Positions 26,975 through 34,602 of a stretch of 64,000 nt of DNA are shown one piece after another. Made by a program: the position numbers and the translations under genes. The notes beneath the pieces were generated by a model, which had not been told where the DNA came from, searched no databases, and saw only the letters and a program-made list of their open reading frames with translations. Numbering within the stretch: the stretch's first letter is position 1; each line of letters begins with the position of its first letter. Source of the DNA: Chitinophaga lutea (lineage in GTDB: Bacteria > Bacteroidota > Bacteroidia > Chitinophagales > Chitinophagaceae); NCBI RefSeq assembly GCF_003813775.1, contig NZ_RPDH01000001.1:2170001-2234000 (forward strand), written 5' to 3'.

Positions 26975-27730
26975 ATGAGTGAATTTACTTTAAAAGGAAG
27001 CCTGGCCCTGGTAACGGGCGGCGGTTCCGGCATCGGGCTCGCCATCGCGCAGGCCTTCGTCAATGCCGGTGCACGCGTGGTGATCGCCGGCCGCCGCGAA
27101 GCCGTGCTGCAGGCCGCAGTTGCGCAGCTGGGGGAAAATGCGTTTTACAAGGTTTGTGACCTGTCCGTTCTGGAGGGGTTGGGTGCGTTTGTTGAAAACA
27201 TTGAACAGGAATTTGGCGCTGTTGATATACTCGTAAATAATGCCGGCATCAATCTGAAAAAACCTGCATTGGAGGTGACGGATGCTGAATTTCAGAACAT
27301 CCTGCAGGTAAACCTGCAGGCGGTATTTGCCCTGAGCCGGGAAGTGGCCAACCGGATGGCGCCGCGCGGAAAGGGCAACATTTTGCTGATCAGCTCCATG
27401 GCCTCCCAATACGGCATTCCGAAAGTGGTGGCTTATACAGCCGCCAAGTCAGGGGTAGAGGGCATTACCAAAGCGCTGGCGGTGGAATGGTCGCCATTGG
27501 GCATCCGCATTAACTGCATCGCGCCCGGATTTATTGAAACGGAAATGTCGGCCAAAGCGCTCAACAACGATCCCGAAAGGAAAAACAGGGTGCTATCCCG
27601 CACACCTATGCAGCATTTAGGCAAGCCGGAAGACGTTGGGCTGGCGGCCGTATTCCTGAGCTCGCGCGCCGCCAAGTATATTACGGGCGTAGTGTTGCCG
27701 GTAGACGGCGGTAATGCCATCGGGTTTTAA
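26975..27730 (+). CDS. Short-chain dehydrogenase/reductase (SDR), sugar-acid type
   Basis: This is a cytoplasmic NAD(P)-dependent oxidoreductase of the classical SDR family. Motifs are TGGGSGIGLA (cofactor), NNAG, catalytic Ser in LLISSMASQYG and YTAAKSG for the YxxxK pair, with PVDGGNAI at the end. The start at 26975 (MSEFTLKGSLALVTGG) is only 4 bp after the previous stop; a reading from 26930 is a false extension into the previous gene. The sequence resembles gluconate 5-dehydrogenase or KduD-like enzymes, but the substrate is not determined. Confidence 0.9.
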   Translation: MSEFTLKGSLALVTGGGSGIGLAIAQAFVNAGARVVIAGRREAVLQAAVAQLGENAFYKVCDLSVLEGLGAFVENIEQEFGAVDILVNNAGINLKKPALEVTDAEFQNILQVNLQAVFALSREVANRMAPRGKGNILLISSMASQYGIPKVVAYTAAKSGVEGITKALAVEWSPLGIRINCIAPGFIETEMSAKALNNDPERKNRVLSRTPMQHLGKPEDVGLAAVFLSSRAAKYITGVVLPVDGGNAIGF

Positions 27731-27754
27731 TGAACATTTAAAATCATATTCCAC

Positions 27755-29155
27755 ATGAATAAGAAAACTGGTAAGGAATCTTCGCGCAGAAAATTCCTCA
27801 AAAATTCGCTCAAAGGCGCCGTTGGTTCGCTGGCGCTGATCAATATCCCCACCATTGTACCGGCGCATGTGGTGAAAGGCCCTATGGCCCCGAGCAACCG
27901 GATCAATGTGGGCGCTATCGGCAACGGCCGTATTTCGCGCGAGCACGATATGCCGGGCGTCTGGAAACACGACACTGCCAGGATCCTGGCAGTGTGCGAC
28001 CTGGACAAGAACCGCCTCCAGTCCGCGCAGAAACTGGTGCAGGATTATTACGCGAAAAAATCGCAGGCGCAGGATGTAAAGATGTATGAGGATTACCAGG
28101 AACTGTTGAACAATAAGGATATCGATGCGGTGATCATCAGCACCCCCGATCACTGGCACGTGCTGCCCGCAGTTCAGGCCGTACGGGCAGGGAAAGACGT
28201 GTACATGCAAAAACCGGCCTCGCTGACGATCGCGGAAGGGCGCTTCCTCAGCAATGAGGTCCACAAATCCGGCCGCATACTGCAAATCGGCAGCCAGCAA
28301 CGGTCGATGCCGCAATTCAAAAGGGCCTGCGAGCTGGTGCGCAACGGGCGCATCGGCAAACTGCATACGATCTATGTGGGCCTGCCCATCGACGATCCTT
28401 CACAAAGCACTGTGGAGCAGGAGATGCCCATCCCGGCAGGACTCAACTATGAAAAATGGCTGGGCGAAACGCCGTACGTGCCTTACACGTTAAAACGCGT
28501 GCACCCTACCAACGATTTTTCAAGACCGGGCTGGCTGCGCTGCGAACAGTTCGGTGCGGGCATGATCACGGGCTGGGGCGCCCATCACTTCGATATCGTT
28601 AACTGGGGGATGGGAACCGAATACACCGGCCCGATCGAAATTACCGCCAGCGCGGAGTTTCCACCGGCCGGCAACCTGTGGGACGTGCACGGCCCCTTCA
28701 AATCCGAGAACATTTATGCCAATGGCGTGAAGGTACTGGCCAGCGACAGCTATCCCAACGGCGTGAAATTCGTCGGGTCGGAAGGATGGATATTCGTATC
28801 GCGCGGCAATTATTCCGCTACCGCCAACGATCCCAACGCTAAAGCGAAAAACTCGAAAGCGCTCGACGCCAGCGACCCGAAAATTCTCACGTCCGTAATC
28901 GGTGAAAATGAAATCCAGCTGATCGACAGTAAAGACCATCATGGCAACTGGCTCGAATCGATCATTTCCCGCAGGCCGCCCATCACGCCCATTGAGGTGG
29001 GACACCGTGCCTGTACGGTTTGCCTGCTGAACCATGCAGGGATGAAGCTGAAACGTAAATTGTTCTGGGACCCGGTGAAAGAAGTTTTCAAAAACGACGA
29101 CGAAGCCAACACCATGCTCACCCGGCCGCAACGCTGGCCGTATGTGCTGGCGTGA
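27755..29155 (+). CDS. Tat-exported Gfo/Idh/MocA family oxidoreductase
   Basis: This 466-residue NAD(P)-dependent sugar dehydrogenase-type protein has a twin-arginine signal (SSRRKFLKNSLKGAVGSLA), implying export folded with its cofactor. The Rossmann region reads VGAIGNGRISREHDMPG, ILAVCDLDKNRL and VIISTPDHWHVLP, followed by YMQKPASLTIAEG at the EKP position. The C-terminal alpha/beta domain is typical of Bacteroidota members. As the last gene of the ThuA operon it probably oxidises a sugar or glycoside outside the cytoplasm; the electron acceptor would have to be a bound, recycled cofactor. Confidence 0.88.
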   Translation: MNKKTGKESSRRKFLKNSLKGAVGSLALINIPTIVPAHVVKGPMAPSNRINVGAIGNGRISREHDMPGVWKHDTARILAVCDLDKNRLQSAQKLVQDYYAKKSQAQDVKMYEDYQELLNNKDIDAVIISTPDHWHVLPAVQAVRAGKDVYMQKPASLTIAEGRFLSNEVHKSGRILQIGSQQRSMPQFKRACELVRNGRIGKLHTIYVGLPIDDPSQSTVEQEMPIPAGLNYEKWLGETPYVPYTLKRVHPTNDFSRPGWLRCEQFGAGMITGWGAHHFDIVNWGMGTEYTGPIEITASAEFPPAGNLWDVHGPFKSENIYANGVKVLASDSYPNGVKFVGSEGWIFVSRGNYSATANDPNAKAKNSKALDASDPKILTSVIGENEIQLIDSKDHHGNWLESIISRRPPITPIEVGHRACTVCLLNHAGMKLKRKLFWDPVKEVFKNDDEANTMLTRPQRWPYVLA

Positions 29156-29205
29156 TGTTTTTTGCATCCGGCATTTTTCCCGTTAGCGCTCAATTGTTGT
29201 GAATA

Positions 29206-29241
29206 AAAAGGGGCCGACCACATTGCTGGTCAGTCCCTTTT
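29206..29241. terminator. Bidirectional terminator
   Basis: An interrupted inverted repeat (29206-29220 with 29227-29241) has a 6-base loop and A/T-rich ends. It lies between the end of the oxidoreductase operon and the convergent gene at 29254. Confidence 0.7.
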
Positions 29242-29253
29242 CCGTATGATGGA

Positions 29254-30516
29254 TTATTCTTTCAGTATCAGTTTTATCTCGTTGTTCTTTTTAAAATCCG
29301 TGCTCAGCCCGACCGTTTTTGTTTTTGTGCCGTAACGGATGCGCAATTCCGACGTGTTCGGCGGTATGCTTCCCAGGTTATCAGCCATGAAAAGCAGCGA
29401 GTTTTCACCTGGCCGCAATCTCACCGGAATTTTCTGCAACTTGTTTTTCACCGGGAACCCCGTGGTTATCCACTCTCCGTTGAGGCGCAGCGAAATACTA
29501 TCGCCATCTTCCACCTGTCCATCCCACAACTCCAGCGTTACATTTGCCGTATCTACTTCAAGCGTGGCCAAGGGAGTAGTGGTTCTTTCGGACGCGCGGC
29601 CGGTAAGATTTTTTCCCTGGGCAGCGTTGTAATAGATGTCCGCCGCGAGGAAAGTGGCATACACATTCGGGCGGGCGGTGAAGTTTAAATGGTAATCCTC
29701 GCCGTCTATTTTTATCAGGAGTTCGCCTGTATTGGGCGGCAGGCCACCATAGTTGTCGGCGAAAATGGTGAAAATGTTCCTGCCCGAATCCAGCTCGACC
29801 ACCTGCCGGCGGTTGCTGTTGTTGATTTCTGTTTTACTGAAAATGACGCGGCCGTTGTGGAGCAGGGTCACGGTATCGCGGTCATATTTTTCCTGGTCTT
29901 CCACCTGTATCTCCACCGATTTACTATTTGACCGGATACGTTGGTACAACCCAAAATACACACTGTCCCTGTCGGGGTCGGGATCGATGATCCGCCGGGT
30001 GTCCGGATGCGTCCAGGGAGTGTTGTTGATCTTCCTGAATGTGATGGACTGGCGATACAGAAAATCGCGGAGGTCAACTTTGGTGCTTACCCAGATTTCG
30101 TCATCCTCATACAGGCCGCGCATAAAAATATCGCCTTTGTCTATCCACACGCGACGCAACGAAAGCTCGCCGTTCTTATAATCCAGTGTGCCGTTGAGGT
30201 AAAGCATCCAGATGCCCAGTTTGAAAGGCGACTGTTCGATGGGATATTTCCCACGGCCGAGGCCGAGTTGCGTATCCGTCTTTTTGGCCAGCAGTACTTC
30301 GTACGTTCCGGAAAATTTCCCGTATTGCAGTTTTATCTGGGCAGGGAACAAAACGCCTTGTGCCGGCGTGCCTATCCGCAGTTCCATCACAATGGACACA
30401 CGTCCGCCGTTGGGTTTGTTTTCCGCACGCCATGTGCCGGTCCATGGGTCTGTTTGGGCAATAACGGCTGGGGTTATTCCGGGCAACAAAAAAAGTAATA
30501 TCAGGAGTTTCCGCAT
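29254..30516 (-). CDS. Exported protein with two repeated beta modules, unknown function
   Basis: This 420-residue protein has a signal peptide (MRKLLILLFLLPGITPAVIA). The first half begins TDPWTGTWRAE and reads as a beta-rich domain up to about residue 180. The second half holds two related modules at about residues 205-280 and 325-405. Each has a dTVtLlhNGr or DSISLRLNGE strand, an RPGEN or SGRNI turn, and a DNlGsiPPNTsEL or DNYGGLPPNTGEL motif. Similar modules occur in Bacteroidota OmpA-like and lipoprotein contexts. I cannot assign a function, but a ligand-binding or cell-surface role is likely. Confidence 0.65.
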   Translation of the reverse strand: MRKLLILLFLLPGITPAVIAQTDPWTGTWRAENKPNGGRVSIVMELRIGTPAQGVLFPAQIKLQYGKFSGTYEVLLAKKTDTQLGLGRGKYPIEQSPFKLGIWMLYLNGTLDYKNGELSLRRVWIDKGDIFMRGLYEDDEIWVSTKVDLRDFLYRQSITFRKINNTPWTHPDTRRIIDPDPDRDSVYFGLYQRIRSNSKSVEIQVEDQEKYDRDTVTLLHNGRVIFSKTEINNSNRRQVVELDSGRNIFTIFADNYGGLPPNTGELLIKIDGEDYHLNFTARPNVYATFLAADIYYNAAQGKNLTGRASERTTTPLATLEVDTANVTLELWDGQVEDGDSISLRLNGEWITTGFPVKNKLQKIPVRLRPGENSLLFMADNLGSIPPNTSELRIRYGTKTKTVGLSTDFKKNNEIKLILKE

Positions 30517-30573
30517 CTATCTGTAAAATAAACATTTAATTTGGACATCGGCTCTGCCATGAAAACCGATGTT

Positions 30574-31644
30574 ATGACAGCCAAAGAAATCATCGCCCTC
30601 CGGCTTTTAAATCAATTCATCTCCCATTCTCCCGCCAAAACAGCCAGGGAGGCGGTTTTGCAACTGTGCGCCATGCAAGGACAGGACTATGCAGGCACCA
30701 AATGGTCCATCGGCTTGCGGGTGCCCGGGCTGACGGATGAAGCAGTAGACGACGCCCTCGCCGCCAAAGAAATCATCCGGATTTCGAGCCTTCGCGGTAC
30801 GATTCATTTCATCGCGCCGGAAGACGTACGGTGGATAGGCCGCCTCATCCAGCCGCGAATGATTTCGGCATTCGCGTCGGTATTTAAAAGCTACGGCCTC
30901 GATGAAACACAGATCAGAAAAAGCCACGACGTCATCCGTAAAACACTCGAAGGCGGCAAACAGTTGTCGCGCGACGAACTGAAAGCCGCACTTGAAAAGA
31001 AGAAAATAGATACGTCCGGCCATCGCATGAACAGCTTCATTTCCCGGGCAGGCACGGACCTGGTGATCTGCTGCGCGCCGCGCCGTGGTAAAGAATTCAC
31101 GTACGCCCTGCTGGACGAGTGGCTGCCGGTGGATAAAAAGGCAAACAATGAGGAAACGTTATCCACGCTGGCGCTGCGTTACCTCAGCGGTCACGGCCCG
31201 GCTACGGTGCAGGATTTTGCCTACTGGTGCGGGGAAACACTGACAGCCGCCAAAGCAGCGATACTGGCGCTGGGAAACGAGGTGGAAAAAATAACAGCCG
31301 GCGGTAAGGAGTATTGGATGAAACCGGTTACGGCCTCACCGCCATCCACTCCCGGAATGTTACTGTTGCCGGGCTTCGACGAATATTACACCGGTTATGC
31401 AGACAGAAGCCTGCTCGCAAGGGAAGCCGAATTGAAAAAACTCACTCCGCCGAACGGCATCCTGCAACCCATCGTGGTCAACAACGGAAAAATAAAGGGC
31501 AACTGGAAACGGACTGTGAAAAAGAATACGTTGCAACTGGAAGCCATCCCATTCACCAGTTTCAGCGACACACAGAAAAAAGCCATGACGAAGCGCTCTA
31601 AGGATTTCTCCCGGTTCATGGGCCTGCCTGTGGAATGGATATAA
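30574..31644 (+). CDS. Winged-helix DNA-binding protein of the AlkZ/YcaQ (HTH_42) family
   Basis: This roughly 356-residue protein of the family contains DNA glycosylases for interstrand crosslinks and bulky lesions. The segment LQLCAMQGQDYAGTKWSIGLR contains a QxQ pair that matches the catalytic QxQ/QxD motif of AlkZ and YcaQ. Further segments IRISSLRGTIHFIAPEDVRW and RYLSGHGPATVQDFAYWCG are typical. Starts at 30559 and 30541 are also open; I use MTAKEIIALRLLNQ. The transporter gene follows after 19 bp. Glycosylase activity is inferred only. Confidence 0.8.
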   Translation: MTAKEIIALRLLNQFISHSPAKTAREAVLQLCAMQGQDYAGTKWSIGLRVPGLTDEAVDDALAAKEIIRISSLRGTIHFIAPEDVRWIGRLIQPRMISAFASVFKSYGLDETQIRKSHDVIRKTLEGGKQLSRDELKAALEKKKIDTSGHRMNSFISRAGTDLVICCAPRRGKEFTYALLDEWLPVDKKANNEETLSTLALRYLSGHGPATVQDFAYWCGETLTAAKAAILALGNEVEKITAGGKEYWMKPVTASPPSTPGMLLLPGFDEYYTGYADRSLLAREAELKKLTPPNGILQPIVVNNGKIKGNWKRTVKKNTLQLEAIPFTSFSDTQKKAMTKRSKDFSRFMGLPVEWI

Positions 31645-31663
31645 TTTTTTTATTTTTGATTTC

Positions 31664-32965
31664 ATGACCACAAACCCGCTTCCGCAACATGCCACTACGG
31701 CATGGCGCCTGAAAGCCATCTTTACCGGTTCCGTAGGTAACCTGGTGGAGTGGTACGACTGGTATGCCTATTCTGCTTTTGCACTTTATTTCGCTCCTGC
31801 CTTTTTCCCAAAAAGTAACAGCACAGTACAATTGCTGAATACTGCCGCCATTTTCGCAGTGGGTTTCCTGATGCGGCCGATAGGAGGGTGGCTGTTCGGC
31901 AGCATTGCCGACAAGCGCGGCCGGAAAGATGCGCTTACATTATCCGTGCTGCTCATGTCGTTCGGCTCGATGATCATCGCCTGCACCCCAACGTACAACA
32001 GCATCGGTTTGGCGGCGCCCGTTTTGCTCCTGCTGGCGAGGCTTTTACAGGGCCTGAGCATCGGCGGCGAATACGGTACGTCCGCTACTTATCTCAGTGA
32101 AGTGGCTTCGTCCGACAAACGGGGGTTCTTTTCCAGCTTTCAATACGTAACCATGATCGGCGGGCAGCTGCTGGCACTGGGCATACAGTTATCGCTGCAG
32201 AAAATATTCCTTACGCAGGCAGAGCTGAGTGAATGGGGCTGGCGTATTCCATTTGTAATTGGTGCTATACTCGCACTGGTGGCGCTTTATCTCCGCACCA
32301 ACATGCACGAGTCCGTAGCACTTGAAGGCAAAACAAAAGAACGCGGCTCGGTGAAGGTGTTGCTGAAAAAACATCCTTATGCCGTGTTAACCGTTGTGGG
32401 CCTCACTTTGGGCGGTACCATCGCTTTCTATACGTACACCACGTACATGCAAAAGTTCCTCGTCAATACGGTGAAACTGTCAAAAGAAGATTCCACCGTC
32501 ATCACATTTTTCCTGATGCTGATCTACGCCGCTATCCAGCCAATGTTTGGATGGCTGAGCGATAAAATAGGTCGGAAGCCGCTGCTGATCTGGTTTGGCG
32601 TGATGGGTACCCTGTTTACCGTGCCCCTTCTCAGTGCCATCGGCCAGGCGGGTTCGGTGTGGGCGGCTTTTTATCTCATTCTCTGCGCGCTCGTGATCGT
32701 GAGTGGCTACACTTCTATCAATGCGGTGGTGAAAGCAGAGTTGTTCCCCGCGGAAGTGCGCGCACTGGGCGTGGGATTGCCGTATGCCTTAACCGTGGCC
32801 ATTTTTGGCGGAACAGCAGAATACCTTGCCCTTTATTTTAAAAATATCGGCCACGAATCTTATTATTACTGGTATGTAACCGGGTGTATCTTTATTTCCC
32901 TGCTGGTGTACGTGTTTGCGAAAGACAGTCGTGCGAATTCCTACATGGACAAAGAACAATTATAA
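31664..32965 (+). CDS. MFS transporter, metabolite:H+ symporter (KgtP-like)
   Basis: This 12-helix inner-membrane carrier is of the MHS subfamily. The N-terminal signature GNLVEWYDWYAYSAFALYF and the loop motif GSIADKRGRKDAL are characteristic of alpha-ketoglutarate, citrate or proline/betaine permeases. RLLQGLSIGGEYGTSATYLSE and LSDKIGRKPLLIW complete the family pattern. Length is 433 residues. The best general guess is a dicarboxylate such as 2-oxoglutarate. An exact -7 element TATTTTTG at 31651-31658, only 5 bases before the ATG, could give a leaderless transcript in addition to read-through from the preceding gene. Confidence 0.87.
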   Translation: MTTNPLPQHATTAWRLKAIFTGSVGNLVEWYDWYAYSAFALYFAPAFFPKSNSTVQLLNTAAIFAVGFLMRPIGGWLFGSIADKRGRKDALTLSVLLMSFGSMIIACTPTYNSIGLAAPVLLLLARLLQGLSIGGEYGTSATYLSEVASSDKRGFFSSFQYVTMIGGQLLALGIQLSLQKIFLTQAELSEWGWRIPFVIGAILALVALYLRTNMHESVALEGKTKERGSVKVLLKKHPYAVLTVVGLTLGGTIAFYTYTTYMQKFLVNTVKLSKEDSTVITFFLMLIYAAIQPMFGWLSDKIGRKPLLIWFGVMGTLFTVPLLSAIGQAGSVWAAFYLILCALVIVSGYTSINAVVKAELFPAEVRALGVGLPYALTVAIFGGTAEYLALYFKNIGHESYYYWYVTGCIFISLLVYVFAKDSRANSYMDKEQL

Positions 32966-32975
32966 AAACTCAGCG

Positions 32976-33932
32976 ATGCCTCCATTCCGCGGAATGCCAT
33001 ATGATTATCCTCCTGCTTTCTGTTATCCGCTGACAGAGCTGTGCATGTATGTTTTATTCGTGCTCTGCTGCATGCACGCCTGGAAAAAGGGCGCCGGCAG
33101 TATGGCCTACCTGCTTGGCGGGCTGGGTTTCGGGTTATTGCTCGAATACGTGAACGTGGCTTCCAGCGGGGGTTACGTGTATGGCAAGTTTTGGGTGATG
33201 TTCGGTACAGCGCCGAACGACATTCCCCTGTGCATCGGCATGGGCTGGGCGGTCATCATGTACACGGCGAGGCTGATAACGGATTCGTTCGGACTACCGG
33301 TTTGGGCCGCCGCCGCGATCGATACTTTGCTGGCCATCAACATCGATCTCAGTATGGATGTAGTCGCCTACCGCCTGCACATGTGGCATTGGGACTGGGA
33401 ACACCGCGCAGGCATTGAATTTTCACTGACCGGCCAGTGGTTTGGCGTGCCATATGGCAACTTTTACGGCTGGCTGCTCGTTGTTTTTTATTATTCGGTG
33501 TTTGCAAGATTGCTTGAAAAGTCGCCATGGAAGCGACTCTACGTCTGGCGAATTTCCACGCCGCTGTTATCTATCCTGCTGTCGCAGGTGGCGCTGTTCG
33601 TTTCTTTATTTCCGCTGGCCGACTGGCTGAAACAATTCGGCATCACCAGTGCCCACCGTTTTGTGACGCTGCTGATAATTTTCGCGGCAATGGCTATCCT
33701 GGGTTTCCGGAAAAGAAACCTCCTCATTGGCACCCGCTTACCAATTGTAACCTGGCTGGTGCCTGCATGGTTCCACGTGTACTTCATCTGCTGGTTTTTC
33801 GGAGCGGGTTTTTACAAAGAAAACGGCTGGATGACTTTCTGGAGCGTCGCTAATTTTACGGCTGGCATCGTGATACACTGGCTACTGTACCGGTATCTGC
33901 ATCAACGGCCGCGCCTGGTAAGGGTTTCATAA
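32976..33932 (+). CDS. CruF-like carotenoid biosynthesis family membrane protein
   Basis: This 318-residue protein has about eight transmembrane segments. The segment MDVVAYRLHMWHWDW followed by WFGVPYGNFYGWLLV is the hallmark of the PF04240-type family that includes the carotenoid 1',2'-hydratase CruF. The start at 32976 is 10 bp after the transporter stop; a frame open from 32916 overlaps the previous gene and is unlikely. No other carotenoid gene is in the window, and many members in Bacteroidota have no proven carotenoid role, so function is tentative. Confidence 0.7.
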   Translation: MPPFRGMPYDYPPAFCYPLTELCMYVLFVLCCMHAWKKGAGSMAYLLGGLGFGLLLEYVNVASSGGYVYGKFWVMFGTAPNDIPLCIGMGWAVIMYTARLITDSFGLPVWAAAAIDTLLAINIDLSMDVVAYRLHMWHWDWEHRAGIEFSLTGQWFGVPYGNFYGWLLVVFYYSVFARLLEKSPWKRLYVWRISTPLLSILLSQVALFVSLFPLADWLKQFGITSAHRFVTLLIIFAAMAILGFRKRNLLIGTRLPIVTWLVPAWFHVYFICWFFGAGFYKENGWMTFWSVANFTAGIVIHWLLYRYLHQRPRLVRVS

Positions 33933-34034
33933 GAGGTTGGGATACCGGGATGTGGATAACTACGTCAAACTGCAGTGCTATTATGTTTGCCGTGTTCAGT
34001 TGATTTACATGTATGGGTTCACAACTGAAATGCC

Positions 34035-34067
34035 TTTGAAGCCCTACACTTAATTTATGTAATTTTG
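34035..34067 (+). promoter_or_regulatory. Promoter of hemJ, possibly leaderless
   Basis: TTTG (34035-34038), a 21-base spacer and an exact TAATTTTG (34060-34067) are present. The ATG of hemJ follows after 6 bases, about where transcription would begin. Confidence 0.55.
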
Positions 34068-34073
34068 TAAACT

Positions 34074-34601
34074 ATGTATTTATACATCAAGGCGTTGCAT
34101 ATCATTTTTGTGGTAACCTGGTTTGCCGGGTTATTTTACATCGTACGCCTTTTTATATATTATACAGAAGCGCAGGATAAACCTGAACCCGAGCGCAGCA
34201 TCCTGCAAACACAATTCGGAACGATGATCAAACGGTTGTGGTTTGGGATTACCTGGCCATCGGCCGTGCTGACATTGATCTTCGGGCCCTGGATGGTAAT
34301 ACTGCTGGGCGATATTCCCGGCTGGCTGTGGATAAAACTCGCCTTTGTACTGGGATTATATGTTTATCACTTTTTACTGCATGGAATTTATAAAGGCCTG
34401 ATGGCGGGACGGCTGAAATATACATCTACACAGCTTCGTATCTGGAATGAAGTAGCCACAATATTTTTAGTAGCGATTGTGTTTCTCGTTGTTCTGAAAA
34501 GTTTGCTGAGTATGCTTTGGGCGTTGATCGGTCTGGTGATATTTACGATCTGCCTCTTGATCGCGATCCGGGTTTATAAAAAGATCCGCGAGAAAAAATA
34601 A
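34074..34601 (+). CDS. hemJ: Protoporphyrinogen IX oxidase HemJ / CopD family
   Basis: This is an inner-membrane haem-biosynthesis enzyme that oxidises protoporphyrinogen IX to protoporphyrin IX. The first helix MYLYIKALHIIFVVTWFAGLFYI holds the conserved His9 and the WFAGLFY signature. Four to five hydrophobic helices fill the 175 residues. The start is well defined because HemJ proteins begin at this point. It is convergent with the anti-sigma gene, with 1 base between the stop codons, and no obvious terminator is seen. Confidence 0.85.
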   Translation: MYLYIKALHIIFVVTWFAGLFYIVRLFIYYTEAQDKPEPERSILQTQFGTMIKRLWFGITWPSAVLTLIFGPWMVILLGDIPGWLWIKLAFVLGLYVYHFLLHGIYKGLMAGRLKYTSTQLRIWNEVATIFLVAIVFLVVLKSLLSMLWALIGLVIFTICLLIAIRVYKKIREKK

Positions 34602-34602
34602 A

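Noticed and set aside
33768..33783. parS-like half site (TTCCACGTG) in the CruF-like gene
   Set aside because: Only one half matches and the bases encode a conserved-looking Trp-Phe-His-Val stretch.
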